Shown piece after piece: positions 42,619 to 54,561 of a stretch of DNA of 64,000 nucleotides. The DNA comes from Bosea sp. (in: a-proteobacteria) (GTDB lineage Bacteria; Pseudomonadota; Alphaproteobacteria; Rhizobiales; Beijerinckiaceae). A program made the translations under genes and the position numbers. The stretch covers positions 2,160,698 to 2,224,697 of the forward strand of contig JAAVVV010000001.1 of the NCBI GenBank assembly GCA_023910605.1, read 5' to 3'. Positions within the stretch are counted from its first letter, which is position 1. Each line of letters opens with the position of its first letter. Below the pieces are notes generated by a model. It saw only the letters and a program-made list of their open reading frames with translations. It was not told the origin of the DNA and searched no databases.

Positions 42619-42752
42619 GGCCCCGTCATCGCGGGGCTTCGCGGGAACGCTAAGGGTCCGCAACCCAGCAACACCAGGGCCGGGCTGACAATCACCATGA
42701 TGGTGTTCACGGGTTCCGGGGGCCGGCCTTGCCGTCCCGGAATGACGGGGCC
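42619..42752. repeat. Intergenic palindromic repeat element between nuoB and nuoC
   Basis: GGCCCCGTCAT at 42619-42629 is matched by ATGACGGGGCC at 42742-42752, an 11-bp perfect inverted repeat bracketing 134 bases. Inside is a smaller palindrome CACCATGATGGTG near the centre (42697-42709). The look is that of a MITE/REP-type dispersed element. This is the only large gap inside the first four nuo genes. Confidence 0.6.
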
Positions 42753-42779
42753 TCGGCTGCGTCAGACAGGGGACGGGAC

Positions 42780-43382
42780 ATGACCGAAGCGCTGCAGGCC
42801 CTCGGCGAGCACATCAAGACGGCGTTGCCCGGCAAGGTGACGCGCGCCGACGTGTCTTTCGGCGAACTCACCGTCGAGGCGCAGGCGGTCGACATCGTTG
42901 CCGTGCTGCGCTTTCTGCACGATGACCCGCGCTGCCTGTTCTTCAACTTCACAGATCTTTGCGGAGCCGATTATCCGGCCCGCGAGCGTCGCTTCGATGT
43001 GGTCTATCACATCCTGTCGCCACGCCTGAATCATCGCATCAGGGTCAAGGTGCAAACCGATGAAATGACTCCGGTTCCGTCGATCATCGAGATCTTCCCG
43101 GCGGCCAACTGGTACGAGCGCGAGGCCTATGATTTCTACGGCATCCTCTTCACCGGCCACCCGGACCTGCGCCGCATCCTCACCGATTACGGCTTCGAAG
43201 GGCACCCGCTGCGCAAGGATTTCCCGCTGACGGGCTTCGTCGAGGTGCGTTACGACGACGCCGAGAAGCGCGTGGTCTATGAGCCGGTGAAGCTGGTGCA
43301 GGAATTCCGCAATTTCGATTTCCTCTCGCCATGGGAAGGCACGAACTACGTGCTGCCGGGCGATGAAAAGGCGAAGGTGTAG
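42780..43382 (+). CDS. nuoC: NADH-quinone oxidoreductase subunit C
   Basis: 200-residue peripheral-arm subunit, separate from NuoD. The family signature is present ([26 protein letters not shown] split over 43110-43190), with HPLRKDFPL after it. Start at the ATG following AGGGGACGGGAC. The frame upstream overlaps the palindromic repeat and is not coding. Confidence 0.97.
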   Translation: MTEALQALGEHIKTALPGKVTRADVSFGELTVEAQAVDIVAVLRFLHDDPRCLFFNFTDLCGADYPARERRFDVVYHILSPRLNHRIRVKVQTDEMTPVPSIIEIFPAANWYEREAYDFYGILFTGHPDLRRILTDYGFEGHPLRKDFPLTGFVEVRYDDAEKRVVYEPVKLVQEFRNFDFLSPWEGTNYVLPGDEKAKV

Positions 43383-43388
43383 TTCGAC

Positions 43389-44579
43389 ATGACCGAACAC
43401 AACATCCGCAACTTCTCGATCAATTTCGGCCCGCAGCACCCGGCGGCACACGGCGTGTTGCGCCTTGTGCTGGAGCTTGATGGCGAGATCGTCGAGCGCG
43501 TCGATCCCCATATCGGCCTTCTGCATCGCGGCACCGAGAAGCTGATCGAGGCCAAGACCTATTTGCAGGCGCTGCCCTATTTCGACCGGCTCGACTATGT
43601 GGCGCCGATGAATCAGGAACATGCCTGGTGCCTTGCCGTGGAGAAGCTTGCCGGCATCACGGTTCCGCGCCGTGGCCAGTTGATCCGCGTGCTCTATTCC
43701 GAGATCGGCCGCATCCTCTCGCATATGCTGAACGTCACCACGCAGGCCATGGACGTGGGCGCGCTGACGCCCCCGCTCTGGGGCTTCGAGGAACGCGAGA
43801 AGCTGATGATCTTCTATGAGCGCGCATCCGGCGCACGCATGCATGCGGCCTATTTCAGGCCTGGCGGCGTCCACCGCGACCTGCCTCGCAAGCTCGTCGA
43901 GGACATCGCGGCCTGGTGCGATCCCTTCCTCAAGGTCTGCGACGACCTGGAAAGCTTGCTGACCGAAAACCGCATCTTCAAGCAGCGCAATGTCGACATC
44001 GGCGTTGTCGATCTCGAGACCTGCTGGAAATGGGGCTTCTCGGGCGTGATGGTGCGCGGCTCGGGCGCGCCCTGGGATCTGCGCAAGAGCCAGCCCTATG
44101 AGTGCTATGAGGAACTCGATTTCGACATTCCCATCGGCAAGAACGGCGATTGCTACGACCGTTACTGCATCCGCATGGAGGAGATGCGTCAGTCAGCCTC
44201 GATCATGAAGCAGTGCTGCAACCTGCTTTTGTCATCGTCCGGCGATGGCCCGGTTTCGGCGACGGACGGCAAGATCGTGCCGCCCAGGCGGGCTGAGATG
44301 AAGCGCTCGATGGAGGCGCTGATCCATCACTTCAAGCTCTACACCGAGGGCTACAAGGTGCCGGAGGGCGAGGTCTATGCCTGCGTCGAGGCACCCAAGG
44401 GTGAATTTGGCGTGTATCTCGTCTCCGACGGCACCAACAAGCCCTATCGCTGCAAGTTGAAGGCGCCGGGCTTCGCCCATCTCCAGGCGATGGACTTCAT
44501 GTGCCGCAAGCACATGCTGGCGGATGTCAGCGCCATCCTCGGCTCGATCGACATCGTGTTTGGCGAGGTGGACCGGTGA
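43389..44579 (+). CDS. nuoD: NADH-quinone oxidoreductase subunit D
   Basis: 49-kDa subunit forming the quinone-binding pocket with NuoB, 396 residues. The N-terminal motif [13 protein letters not shown] and [12 protein letters not shown] are diagnostic; the quinone-site His and Tyr are in these and in [11 protein letters not shown]. It ends FGEVDR. The stop overlaps the GTG start of a small extra gene. Confidence 0.98.
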   Translation: MTEHNIRNFSINFGPQHPAAHGVLRLVLELDGEIVERVDPHIGLLHRGTEKLIEAKTYLQALPYFDRLDYVAPMNQEHAWCLAVEKLAGITVPRRGQLIRVLYSEIGRILSHMLNVTTQAMDVGALTPPLWGFEEREKLMIFYERASGARMHAAYFRPGGVHRDLPRKLVEDIAAWCDPFLKVCDDLESLLTENRIFKQRNVDIGVVDLETCWKWGFSGVMVRGSGAPWDLRKSQPYECYEELDFDIPIGKNGDCYDRYCIRMEEMRQSASIMKQCCNLLLSSSGDGPVSATDGKIVPPRRAEMKRSMEALIHHFKLYTEGYKVPEGEVYACVEAPKGEFGVYLVSDGTNKPYRCKLKAPGFAHLQAMDFMCRKHMLADVSAILGSIDIVFGEVDR

Positions 44580-44932
44580 CGCTCGCGGCCCTCCTCAGCA
44601 CGGCGACTTTCATCGCGGCCGGTTTCCTTGGCATGTGCGGCGTGCTGATGCTCAAGCGCGGCGAGCCTGCGCTGGAGATGATGGCCCACAAACGCGCGTC
44701 GCTGGTCCAGGCCTTCGCGGGCCGCTATCTGGCCATGGCGTTCATGCTGCTCGGCCTCACCGTGCTTGCGGAGTGGCGCGCGCTGGCGGTGGTGCTCGCC
44801 GTCGGCGGCGTCATGGGCTTTCTGGATTATCATTATGTCGGCAAGGCCGGCGGCTGGGTCTGGCCCCATGCCGTGGCAGGTCTGGCCTGTTTCGTGCTGG
44901 CGGCGGGCGCTTACTCGCTGTCGCGTGCCTGA
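44576..44932 (+). CDS. Small membrane protein inside the nuo operon (between nuoD and nuoE)
   Basis: 118 residues with four predicted membrane helices ([71 protein letters not shown]) and one charged cytoplasmic loop ([16 protein letters not shown]). No family recognised. Its GTG start overlaps the nuoD TGA (GTGA) and its end is 10 bases before nuoE, so it is made with the complex. It may be an assembly or accessory factor, or unrelated; the standard complex I has no such subunit here. Confidence 0.8.
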   Translation: MTLAALLSTATFIAAGFLGMCGVLMLKRGEPALEMMAHKRASLVQAFAGRYLAMAFMLLGLTVLAEWRALAVVLAVGGVMGFLDYHYVGKAGGWVWPHAVAGLACFVLAAGAYSLSRA

Positions 44933-44942
44933 GGTGCATTGA

Positions 44943-46187
44943 ATGTCCGTCCGCCGTCTCGCCCCTGAAGCCGTGCAGCCCAAGGAATTCGCCTTCACCC
45001 CGGCGAATGACGACTGGGCCAATGGCCAGATCGCCAAGTATCCAAAAGGCCGCGAGGCCTCAGCCGTGATCCCGCTGCTGTGGATGGCGCAGGAGCAGGC
45101 CGGCGGCTGGCTGCCGCAGAAGGCCATCGAGGCCGTGGGGCGCAAGCTCGGCATGCCCTACATGCGCGTTTTCGAGATCGCGACCTTCTACACGATGTTC
45201 AATCTTGCCCCGGCGGGAGAGCATTTCGTGCAGGTCTGCGGCACCGTGCCGTGCCATCTCAAGGGCGCGCGCGAGATCATCAAGGTCTGCGAGGACAAGA
45301 TCGGCCCGCAATCGACCGTGAGCGCCGATGGCAAGCTGTCCTGGCTGGAGGTCGAGTGCCTCGGCGCGTGCTGCAACGCGCCGATGGTGCAGATCAACTA
45401 CGACTACTACGAGGATCTGACGCCGGAGAATTTCGCCGCGCTCCTCGACAACCTGCGCGCCGGCAAGCCTGTGAAGACCGGCCCGCAGGTCGATCGCTCC
45501 TGCTCCGAGCCACTCGGCGGCGGCGAGACCCTGAAAGACAAGGCGCTCTATGACGGCAGCGCCGTCGGTCGCGGCGATTGGCAGGCACGCGTCAAGGCTG
45601 ATCGCGAAGCTGCGAAGAAGGCTGCGGAGGCGGCAGAAGCCGCCAAGGCTGCCGCCGCTGCTGCGCCGACCCAGCCGCCTGCAACGCCTGTGCTTTCTTC
45701 GTCCGCACCCGCCGCCCTGACGCCCGCCACGTCGACGCCCGCTGCCTCCCGTCCGGTCACCGGCAGCCAGCCGACAAACGCATCGCAGGATACGCCGGCC
45801 GCCGGCGGAGCCGCCATCAAGGGCGCAACGACGGCCGCCGAGGTTCGCAAGGATGCGGCGGATGCCGGCCAGTCCGCCGCGGCGGTGCAGGCCGTTTCAG
45901 ATGCCGACAAGCCCGCCATGCTCAACGCTCCGCGCGGTGGCGCGGCGGATGATCTTTGTTTGATCTGGGGCGTGGGCCCCATTCTGGCGAAGAAGCTGAA
46001 TGGCATGGGAGTCTATCATTTCGACCAGATCGCCGCCTGGACGCCAAAGGAGCTGGCTTGGGTGGACGCGCATCTGGAAGGTTTCAAGGGGCGCGCGGTG
46101 CGCGATTCCTGGGTTGATCAGTCGAAGAAGCTCACGACGGGCTGGCGCCCGGACAGCAAGCTCGGCGAACGGCCCAAGGGCAGGTGA
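44943..46187 (+). CDS. nuoE: NADH-quinone oxidoreductase subunit E with C-terminal extension
   Basis: 24-kDa-type subunit. Residues 1-190 are the thioredoxin-like domain holding a [2Fe-2S] cluster: CGTVPCHLKG and VECLGACCNAPM. Then follows an Ala-rich charged stretch (REAAKKAAEAAEAAKAAAA), a Pro/Thr/Ser-rich linker, and a C-terminal domain of about 85 residues (DDLCLIWGVGPILAKKLN, ELAWVDAHLEGFKGRAVRD). That domain resembles helix-hairpin-helix/'H3TH'-like units attached to NuoE in Rhizobiales. Total 414 residues against about 170-220 for the core. The role of the extra domain is unknown. Confidence 0.95.
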   Translation: MSVRRLAPEAVQPKEFAFTPANDDWANGQIAKYPKGREASAVIPLLWMAQEQAGGWLPQKAIEAVGRKLGMPYMRVFEIATFYTMFNLAPAGEHFVQVCGTVPCHLKGAREIIKVCEDKIGPQSTVSADGKLSWLEVECLGACCNAPMVQINYDYYEDLTPENFAALLDNLRAGKPVKTGPQVDRSCSEPLGGGETLKDKALYDGSAVGRGDWQARVKADREAAKKAAEAAEAAKAAAAAAPTQPPATPVLSSSAPAALTPATSTPAASRPVTGSQPTNASQDTPAAGGAAIKGATTAAEVRKDAADAGQSAAAVQAVSDADKPAMLNAPRGGAADDLCLIWGVGPILAKKLNGMGVYHFDQIAAWTPKELAWVDAHLEGFKGRAVRDSWVDQSKKLTTGWRPDSKLGERPKGR

Positions 46188-46200
46188 GGACTGAACGATC

Positions 46201-47505
<1,305 letters not shown>

Positions 47506-47514
47506 GATAGAACC

Positions 47515-49593
47515 ATGACAAAACTCCTCATTGACGGCATCGAGGTCGACGTTCCGGCGGATTTCACTGTGTTGCAGGCCTGCGAGGCGGCGGGCGCGGA
47601 AGTGCCGCGCTTCTGCTTCCATGAGCGCCTGTCCATTGCCGGCAATTGCCGCATGTGCCTTGTCGAGGTGAAGGGCGGCCCGCCGAAGCCCCAGGCGAGC
47701 TGCGCCATCGGCGTGCGCGACCTGCGCCCGGGGCCGAATGGCGAACTGCCAGTGGTGTCCACCAAATCGCCCATGGTGAAGAAGGCGCGCGAGGGCGTGA
47801 TGGAGTTCCTGCTCCTCAATCACCCGCTCGACTGCCCCATCTGCGACCAGGGCGGCGAGTGCGACCTGCAGGACCAGGCCATGGCCTATGGCGTGGATTC
47901 CTCGCGCTTCGCCGAGAACAAGCGCGCCGTCGAGGACAAGTACATCGGCCCGCTGGTGAAGACCGCTATGAACCGCTGCATCCATTGCACGCGGTGCGTC
48001 CGCTTCACCACCGAAGTGGCCGGCGGCACGGACCTCGGCGCCATCGGGCGCGGCGAGGACATGGAGATCACCACCTATCTCGAACAGGCGATGACCTCGG
48101 AACTACAGGGCAACGTGATCGATCTGTGCCCGGTCGGCGCGCTGACCTCCAGGCCCTATGCCTATCATGCGCGGCCCTGGGAGCTTTCCAAGACCGAAAG
48201 CATCGACGTGATGGACGCCGTCGGCTCGGCTATCCGCGTGGATTCGCGCGGCACCGAGGTAATGCGCATCATGCCGCGCGTGAACGATGCGGTGAACGAG
48301 GAGTGGATCTCCGACAAGACCCGCTTCATCTGGGATGGCCTCAAGAGCCAGCGGCTTGACCGCCCCTATGTGCGCAGGAACGGCCGTCTCGAGCCGGCGT
48401 CCTGGAACGAGGCGCTCGCCTTCGTGGCAGCCCGCCTCAAGGCGACGGCGCCGGCCCGCATCGGCGCCCTGGCGGGTGATCTTGCAGCGGTTGAGGACAT
48501 GTTCGCGCTGAAGGCGCTGATGGCCTCCCTCGGGGTCGTCAACATCGACTGCCGATCCGATGGTTCCGCGATCGACCCGGCAATGGGCCGCGCTGGCTAT
48601 GTGCTGAATGCCGGCATTGCCGGTATCGAGGAGGCCGACTCGATCCTGCTTATCGGGACCAATCCCCGCAAGGAAGCGTCGCTGGTCAATACGCGCATCC
48701 GCAAGCGCTTTCTCAAGGGCGGGGTGCTGATCGGCGTCATCGGCGAGAAGGCCGATTTGACCTATGATTACAATTATCTCGGGGCAGGGCCGGATTCGCT
48801 GGCCGAGCTTGTCCGCTCCTATGAGAGCGTCAAGGCGAAGAACCCGCTGGTGATCGTGGGGCAGGGCGCGCTCAGCCGTCCCGACGGCGCGGCGGTCCTC
48901 TCCATGGCGGCGCAGTTCGCCAGCCAGATCGGCGCTGTCCGCGAGGACTGGAACGGCTTTGGCGTGCTTCATACCGCTGCCGCGCGTGTCGGCGGGCTCG
49001 ATCTCGGCTTTGTGCCGGGCGAGGGCGGGTTGACAGCCACGCAGATGCTCGAAGCCGGTGCTCTCGATGTGATTTACGCGCTTGGCTTCGACGAGGCGGA
49101 CATTCCCGCGCCTGCCGCTGGCGGCCCCTTCGTGATCTATCAGGGCAGCCATGGCGATCGCGGCGCGCACCGCGCGGACGTCATCCTGCCGGGCGCGGCC
49201 TATACCGAGAAATCCGGGACCTTCGTCAACACCGAAGGCCGCGTGCAGGTCGCGAGCCGTGCTGTTTTCCCGCCGGGCGAGGCCAAGGAAGACTGGGCCA
49301 TCATCCGCGCCGTGTCGGGCGCGCTCGGCGCGCCGCTGCCTTTCGACTCGCTGGCGCAACTGCGCAAGGCGCTCTACGCCGCGCATCCGCATTTCGCGGC
49401 GGTGGGCGAGGTCGCCGCTGCTGACGGCGCCGCCATCGGCAAGCTCGCGGCTGCAGGCGGCAAGCCGGGCAAGGCCCCTTTCGCATCGGCGGTGAAGGCC
49501 TATTACCAGACCAATCCGATCGCCCGCGCCTCGGCCGTCATGGCCGAGTGCCAGGCTCTGGCGGATGGCCGCGCCCTCCAGGCGGCCGAGTGA
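47515..49593 (+). CDS. nuoG: NADH-quinone oxidoreductase subunit G
   Basis: 75-kDa subunit, 692 residues. N-terminal ferredoxin domain with the [2Fe-2S] site ([18 protein letters not shown]), then [17 protein letters not shown] and [12 protein letters not shown] for the [4Fe-4S] clusters. The molybdopterin-oxidoreductase-like domain that follows has lost its cofactor, as is normal. The extra N7 cluster motif of E. coli-type NuoG was not seen. Ends [13 protein letters not shown], 11 bases before nuoH. Confidence 0.97.
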   Translation: MTKLLIDGIEVDVPADFTVLQACEAAGAEVPRFCFHERLSIAGNCRMCLVEVKGGPPKPQASCAIGVRDLRPGPNGELPVVSTKSPMVKKAREGVMEFLLLNHPLDCPICDQGGECDLQDQAMAYGVDSSRFAENKRAVEDKYIGPLVKTAMNRCIHCTRCVRFTTEVAGGTDLGAIGRGEDMEITTYLEQAMTSELQGNVIDLCPVGALTSRPYAYHARPWELSKTESIDVMDAVGSAIRVDSRGTEVMRIMPRVNDAVNEEWISDKTRFIWDGLKSQRLDRPYVRRNGRLEPASWNEALAFVAARLKATAPARIGALAGDLAAVEDMFALKALMASLGVVNIDCRSDGSAIDPAMGRAGYVLNAGIAGIEEADSILLIGTNPRKEASLVNTRIRKRFLKGGVLIGVIGEKADLTYDYNYLGAGPDSLAELVRSYESVKAKNPLVIVGQGALSRPDGAAVLSMAAQFASQIGAVREDWNGFGVLHTAAARVGGLDLGFVPGEGGLTATQMLEAGALDVIYALGFDEADIPAPAAGGPFVIYQGSHGDRGAHRADVILPGAAYTEKSGTFVNTEGRVQVASRAVFPPGEAKEDWAIIRAVSGALGAPLPFDSLAQLRKALYAAHPHFAAVGEVAAADGAAIGKLAAAGGKPGKAPFASAVKAYYQTNPIARASAVMAECQALADGRALQAAE

Positions 49594-49604
49594 GGAGCCC
49601 ATAG

Positions 49605-50624
49605 ATGCCTGAACTTCTCCTCACGCTCGCGATCATCGTCGGCAAGACGCTGCTGCTGATCGCCTCGCTGCTCGTTTTCATCGCCTACATCCTGTATGCC
49701 GACCGCAAGATCTGGGCGGCCGTGCAGCTTCGCCGCGGCCCGAACGTCGTGGGTCCGTGGGGCCTGCTTCAGTCTTTCGCGGATCTGCTGAAGTTCGTGC
49801 TCAAGGAGCCGATCATCCCTGCAGGCGCCAACAAGGGCGTCTTCCTGCTGGCGCCGCTTGTGACGGTGGTGCTGTCGCTTTCGGCCTGGGCGGTGATCCC
49901 GGTCAACGCAGGCTGGGCGATCGCGGACATCAATGTCGGCATCCTCTTCATTTTCGCGGTGTCGTCGCTGGGCGTCTACGGCATCATCATGGCCGGCTGG
50001 GCCTCGAACTCGAAGTATCCGTTCCTGGGCGCCCTGCGTTCGGCCGCCCAGATGGTGTCCTATGAGGTGTCGATCGGCTTCGTGATCATCACGGTGCTGC
50101 TCTGCGTCGGCTCGCTCAACATGACGCGGATCGTGGAGGCGCAGGCGAGCCCTTACGGGATTCTGGGATGGTTCTTCCTGCCCCTGTTCCCCATGTTCGT
50201 GATCTTCTTCATCTCGGCGCTGGCCGAGACAAACCGCCCGCCCTTTGACCTGCCGGAGGCGGAATCGGAGCTCGTTGCCGGCTTCATGGTCGAGTATTCC
50301 TCGACGCCGTATCTGCTCTTCATGCTCGGCGAGTATGTGGCCATCATGACCATGTGCGCGCTGTGCGTGATCCTGTTCCTCGGGGGCTGGCTCCCGCCCG
50401 TGCCGATCGCGCCGTTCACCTGGGTTCCGGGCGTGGTCTGGTTCGTGCTCAAGGTGTGCCTGGTCTTCTTCATGTTCGCGATGGTGAAGGCGTTCGTGCC
50501 GCGCTACCGCTATGACCAGCTGATGCGCCTTGGCTGGAAGGTCTTCCTGCCGCTGTCGCTGGCCATGGTGGTGGTCACGGCGCTGGTCCTCCAGCTCACG
50601 GGCTGGGGTCCGGTCAAGGGGTGA
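49605..50624 (+). CDS. nuoH: NADH-quinone oxidoreductase subunit H
   Basis: Membrane subunit (ND1) next to the quinone cavity, 339 residues with eight helices. The long conserved loop is present ([20 protein letters not shown], then AGFMVEYSS), as are [15 protein letters not shown] and [18 protein letters not shown]. Good ribosome site GAGGAG. Confidence 0.98.
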   Translation: MPELLLTLAIIVGKTLLLIASLLVFIAYILYADRKIWAAVQLRRGPNVVGPWGLLQSFADLLKFVLKEPIIPAGANKGVFLLAPLVTVVLSLSAWAVIPVNAGWAIADINVGILFIFAVSSLGVYGIIMAGWASNSKYPFLGALRSAAQMVSYEVSIGFVIITVLLCVGSLNMTRIVEAQASPYGILGWFFLPLFPMFVIFFISALAETNRPPFDLPEAESELVAGFMVEYSSTPYLLFMLGEYVAIMTMCALCVILFLGGWLPPVPIAPFTWVPGVVWFVLKVCLVFFMFAMVKAFVPRYRYDQLMRLGWKVFLPLSLAMVVVTALVLQLTGWGPVKG

Positions 50625-50628
50625 GGCC

Positions 50629-50865
50629 GTGTCCCTCGCGGCGCTGATCGGCGCCATTGCGGGAGCGGCGCTGGGTTATCTGAATGCCTCCATCGTCTCG
50701 CGCGCCGTCATCACGGCACTGGAGGCGACGGACAGATCCACGAACGAGACGGAGCGCGCCGATTATCGCGCCCGGATAAGGATGTTCTGGTTGATCGTGC
50801 ACGTCGTCTTCATTGGCGGCGGAATGGTTGCCGGTGTTGCAATGGCCCGTTGGCTTTTCAGCTAG
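50629..50865 (+). CDS. Small membrane protein inside the nuo operon (between nuoH and nuoI)
   Basis: 78 residues read from a GTG, 4 bases after nuoH. An N-terminal helix ([20 protein letters not shown]), a charged amphipathic middle ([20 protein letters not shown]) and a C-terminal helix ([21 protein letters not shown]) make a two-helix hairpin membrane protein. No family recognised and not a standard complex I subunit. Its position and tight spacing mean co-expression with the complex. Confidence 0.75.
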   Translation: MSLAALIGAIAGAALGYLNASIVSRAVITALEATDRSTNETERADYRARIRMFWLIVHVVFIGGGMVAGVAMARWLFS

Positions 50866-50891
50866 GCATGGGCCGGAAGGAGGAGAGGCAT

Positions 50892-51386
50892 ATGGCCTTT
50901 CGACTGGATCAGGCGGCGAAGTCGCTTTTGCTGAAGGAGTTCGTCGGCGCGTTCGCATTGTCGATGCGCTACTTCTTCAAGCCCAAGGCGACGCTGAACT
51001 ACCCCTTCGAGAAGGGGCAACTCAGCCCGCGTTTCCGCGGCGAGCACGCGCTGCGCCGGTATCCGAATGGCGAAGAGCGCTGCATCGCCTGCAAGCTGTG
51101 CGAGGCCATATGCCCCGCGCAGGCGATCACCATCGAGGCGGGCCCGCGCCGCAATGACGGCACGCGGCGCACCACGCGCTACGACATCGACATGACCAAA
51201 TGCATCTACTGCGGCTTCTGCCAGGAAGCCTGCCCGGTCGACGCCATCGTCGAGGGGCCGAATTTCGAGTTCGCGACGGAAACGCGCGAGGAGCTGTTCT
51301 ACGACAAGGACCGGCTGCTTGCGAATGGCGACCGATGGGAACGGGAGATCGCGCGCAACATCGCGATGGACGCGCCTTATCGTTGA
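50892..51386 (+). CDS. nuoI: NADH-quinone oxidoreductase subunit I
   Basis: Ferredoxin-like subunit carrying N6a and N6b, 164 residues. Two [4Fe-4S] motifs: [16 protein letters not shown] and [17 protein letters not shown]-terminal amphipathic helices ([19 protein letters not shown]) touch the membrane. Start set by AGGAG. A 154-base gap with no recognised feature follows before nuoJ. Confidence 0.98.
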   Translation: MAFRLDQAAKSLLLKEFVGAFALSMRYFFKPKATLNYPFEKGQLSPRFRGEHALRRYPNGEERCIACKLCEAICPAQAITIEAGPRRNDGTRRTTRYDIDMTKCIYCGFCQEACPVDAIVEGPNFEFATETREELFYDKDRLLANGDRWEREIARNIAMDAPYR

Positions 51387-51540
51387 GGGAGGGCCGGTGC
51401 AAGCCGGCGTTCCCTGCTTGGAGGATTGGCCTTGTTTCCCGGTTGTTGGCCGTGGAATCGGGGTCTATAGACACCGGGGCGGCCCCTGTTGCGCCGCACA
51501 AGAAGAACGCCGCCGGTCGGGGCGGGGGAGCTTTTGAACC

Positions 51541-52149
51541 ATGACCGCAGCCGCGGCCTTCTTCTACATGTTCGCATCGATCACGGTGGCGTCGGCGGTG
51601 ATGGTCATCGCCTCGCGCAATCCCGTGCATTCGGTGCTGTTCCTCATCCTCGCCTTCGTGAACGCGGGCGGCTTGTTCCTTCTCATGGGCGCCGAGTTCC
51701 TGGCGATGATCCTGATCGTCGTCTATGTCGGCGCCGTGGCGGTGCTCTTCCTCTTCGTGGTGATGATGCTGGACGTGGACTTCGCCGAGCTGAGGCAGGG
51801 GTTCCTTCAATATCTGCCGATAGGGCTCATCATCGGCTTCATCTTCCTGGTGCAGCTGGCCCTGGTGGTTGGCGCCTGGGTGATCGATCCGGGCGCGCTC
51901 AAGGCCTCGACCTCGCCGATCCCCACCAACGTCACCAACACCGAGGCGCTCGGCCTCGTGCTCTACACCAGGTATGTCTATTATTTTCAGGCTTCGGGCC
52001 TCGTGCTGCTGGTCGCCATGATCGGCGCCATTGTGCTCACGCTTCGCCACAAGGAGGGCGTCAAGCGCCAGAGCGTGGCCGATCAGGTGGCGCGCACCAA
52101 GGCCACTGCCATGGAGGTCCGCAAGGTTCCCTCCCGGACCGGCGTGTAA
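51541..52149 (+). CDS. nuoJ: NADH-quinone oxidoreductase subunit J
   Basis: ND6-type membrane subunit, 202 residues with five helices. TM3 carries the conserved pi-bulge region ([18 protein letters not shown] split over 51690-51740) and [18 protein letters not shown]. Good GGGGGAG ribosome site upstream. Confidence 0.97.
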   Translation: MTAAAAFFYMFASITVASAVMVIASRNPVHSVLFLILAFVNAGGLFLLMGAEFLAMILIVVYVGAVAVLFLFVVMMLDVDFAELRQGFLQYLPIGLIIGFIFLVQLALVVGAWVIDPGALKASTSPIPTNVTNTEALGLVLYTRYVYYFQASGLVLLVAMIGAIVLTLRHKEGVKRQSVADQVARTKATAMEVRKVPSRTGV

Positions 52150-52159
52150 GGAGGCGATC

Positions 52160-52465
52160 ATGATCGGACTGGGCCATTACCTCACCGTCGCCGCCATCCT
52201 CTTCACGCTCGGCGTGCTCGGCATCTTCATCAACCGGAAGAACGTCATCGTCATCCTGATGTCGATCGAGTTGATCCTGCTGAGCGTCAACATCAACCTC
52301 GTGGCCTTCTCGACCTTTCTGAACGACATGGTGGGGCAGGTCTTCGCGCTGCTGGTGCTCACCGTGGCGGCGGCGGAGGCTGCGATCGGGCTCGCCATTC
52401 TCGTCACCTATTTCCGCAACCGCGGCACTATCGCGGTTGAGGACATCAACATGATGAAGGGCTGA
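52160..52465 (+). CDS. nuoK: NADH-quinone oxidoreductase subunit K
   Basis: ND4L-type subunit, 101 residues, three helices. The two proton-path glutamates are present in [17 protein letters not shown] and [14 protein letters not shown]. Start ATG after GGAGGCGATC; length matches the family exactly. Confidence 0.98.
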   Translation: MIGLGHYLTVAAILFTLGVLGIFINRKNVIVILMSIELILLSVNINLVAFSTFLNDMVGQVFALLVLTVAAAEAAIGLAILVTYFRNRGTIAVEDINMMKG

Positions 52466-52469
52466 GGCC

Positions 52470-54560
52470 GTGTATCACGCCATTGTCTTTCTTCCGCTTG
52501 TCGGCTTCCTGATCGCAGGGCTGTTTGGCCGCATCATCGGGCCGCGCCCGAGCGAACTCATCACCACCTCGCTGCTCATGATGGCCGCCGTGCTGTCATG
52601 GATCGCCTTCGTGCAGGTCGGCTTCGGCGCCGGCGCCACGCGCATCCAGGTCGCGACATGGATGCAGTCCGGCGGGATGCAGGTGGACTGGGCCTTCCGC
52701 ATCGATACGCTGACCGTGGTGATGCTGGTGGTGGTGAACACCGTTTCGGCGCTCGTCCACCTCTATTCCATCGGTTACATGCACGAGGACGAGCATCGTC
52801 CACGTTTCTTCGCCTATCTGTCGCTGTTCACCTTCGCCATGCTGATGCTGGTGACGAGCGACAACCTCGTCCAGATGTTCTTCGGCTGGGAAGGGGTGGG
52901 CCTGGCGAGCTATCTGCTCATCGGCTTCTGGTTCAAGAAGCCGTCGGCCAACGCCGCCGCCATCAAGGCGTTCGTCGTGAACCGCGTCGGCGATTTCGGC
53001 TTCGCGCTCGGCATCTTCCTTGTGTTCTGGCTTACCGGCTCGGTCGCCTATGACCAGATCTTCGCGCGCATTCCCGAGCTTGCCACCACGACCTTCCGCT
53101 TCATCGGCTTCGAGTGGAACGCGATCACGCTGGCCTGCCTGCTGCTGTTCATGGGTGCCATGGGCAAGTCGGCCCAGTTCATGTTGCACACCTGGCTGCC
53201 GGACGCGATGGAGGGGCCGACGCCCGTCTCCGCGCTGATCCATGCTGCAACCATGGTCACCGCCGGCGTGTTCATGGTCGCGCGCCTGTCGCCGATCTTC
53301 GAGTATTCCGCCACGGCCCTGACTGTGGTGGTGGTGATCGGAGCCATCACGGCCTTCTTCGCCGCCACGGTCGGCCTCGTGCAGAACGACATCAAGCGCG
53401 TCATTGCCTACTCGACCTGTTCGCAGCTCGGCTACATGTTCGTGGCGCTCGGCGTCGGCGCATACTCGGCCGGCATCTTCCACCTCTTCACCCACGCCTT
53501 TTTCAAGGCGCTGCTCTTCCTCGGCGCGGGCTCGGTCATCCACGCGATGCACCATGAGCAGGATATGCGGAACTTGGGCGGCCTGCGCAAACACATCCCT
53601 TTCACCGCCGCCGCCATGACGATCGGCACGCTGGCGCTCACCGGCTTTCCCTTCCTGGCGGGCTATTTCTCGAAGGACGCAATCATCGAGAGCGCCTTCG
53701 CCAAGGGCACCGGCGCGGGTTCGGCCGCCTATGTGCTGCTGGTGACGGCCGCAGCGTTCACCTCGTTCTATTCATGGCGCCTCTATTTCATGACCTTCGA
53801 AGGCAAGCCGCGCTGGGACGAAGGCCATGGCCATGATGCCCATGGCCAAGACGCCGCTCGGGCCTCCGGCCAAGACGCCGCTCGGGCCTCCGGCCAAGAC
53901 GCCGCTCGGGCCTCCGGCCAAGACGCGCAGAGCGAGAGCCATGACAAGCACGGGCACGGCGTCCATGGTGGCGCGCATGGCCATGGCCACGCGCACACGC
54001 CCCATGAAAGCCCCTGGGTGATGCTGGTTCCGCTCGCAGTGCTGTCGGTGGGCGCGGTCGCAGCCGGTTTCGTCTTCAAGGAGGCCTTCATCGGCCACGC
54101 CTACGAGGGCTTCTGGAAGGCGGCGCTGTTCACCGGCAAGGACAACCATATCCTCCACGCCATGCATGACGTGCCCAAATGGGTGGTCTGGTCGCCCTTC
54201 GTGGCCATGGTCATCGGCTTCGTCGGGGCATTCTATTGCTACATCCTCAAGCCGCACGTGCCGGGCGAGATCGCGAAGCGCCACGAGTTCCTGTACCGCT
54301 TCCTGCTCAACAAGTGGTATTTCGACGAGCTTTACGACACGATCTTCGTGCGTCCCGCCAAGGCGCTCGGACGCTTCCTGTGGAAGACGGGTGATGGCCG
54401 CGTGATCGACGGGCTCGGCCCGGACGGGCTGTCGGCGCGGGTCGTGGACGTGACCAATCGCGTCGTGCGTCTGCAGACCGGCTATGTCTACCACTACGCC
54501 TTCACCATGATCATGGGCGTCGGCGGTCTTGTCACCTGGTACCTCCTGACCCGCGGGTGA
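52470..54560 (+). CDS. nuoL: NADH-quinone oxidoreductase subunit L
   Basis: ND5-type antiporter-like proton-pumping subunit, 696 residues from a GTG start. Core motifs: [19 protein letters not shown] with the key Glu, [20 protein letters not shown] with Lys, and [15 protein letters not shown]. After about residue 445 there is an unusual His/Asp/Gly-rich loop of some 65 residues containing three perfect 8-residue repeats (GQDAARAS) and [16 protein letters not shown], then the lateral helix and last TM. The loop is an insertion relative to typical NuoL. Confidence 0.97.
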   Translation: MYHAIVFLPLVGFLIAGLFGRIIGPRPSELITTSLLMMAAVLSWIAFVQVGFGAGATRIQVATWMQSGGMQVDWAFRIDTLTVVMLVVVNTVSALVHLYSIGYMHEDEHRPRFFAYLSLFTFAMLMLVTSDNLVQMFFGWEGVGLASYLLIGFWFKKPSANAAAIKAFVVNRVGDFGFALGIFLVFWLTGSVAYDQIFARIPELATTTFRFIGFEWNAITLACLLLFMGAMGKSAQFMLHTWLPDAMEGPTPVSALIHAATMVTAGVFMVARLSPIFEYSATALTVVVVIGAITAFFAATVGLVQNDIKRVIAYSTCSQLGYMFVALGVGAYSAGIFHLFTHAFFKALLFLGAGSVIHAMHHEQDMRNLGGLRKHIPFTAAAMTIGTLALTGFPFLAGYFSKDAIIESAFAKGTGAGSAAYVLLVTAAAFTSFYSWRLYFMTFEGKPRWDEGHGHDAHGQDAARASGQDAARASGQDAARASGQDAQSESHDKHGHGVHGGAHGHGHAHTPHESPWVMLVPLAVLSVGAVAAGFVFKEAFIGHAYEGFWKAALFTGKDNHILHAMHDVPKWVVWSPFVAMVIGFVGAFYCYILKPHVPGEIAKRHEFLYRFLLNKWYFDELYDTIFVRPAKALGRFLWKTGDGRVIDGLGPDGLSARVVDVTNRVVRLQTGYVYHYAFTMIMGVGGLVTWYLLTRG
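53844..53915 (+). repeat. 24-bp tandem repeat (three units) in nuoL
   Basis: A 24-base unit beginning GGCCAAGACGCC and ending GGGCCTCC occurs three times without mismatch, followed by a partial fourth. It codes GQDAARAS three times in frame. Repeat-number change would lengthen or shorten a loop without breaking the gene. Confidence 0.95.
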
Positions 54561-54561
54561 G

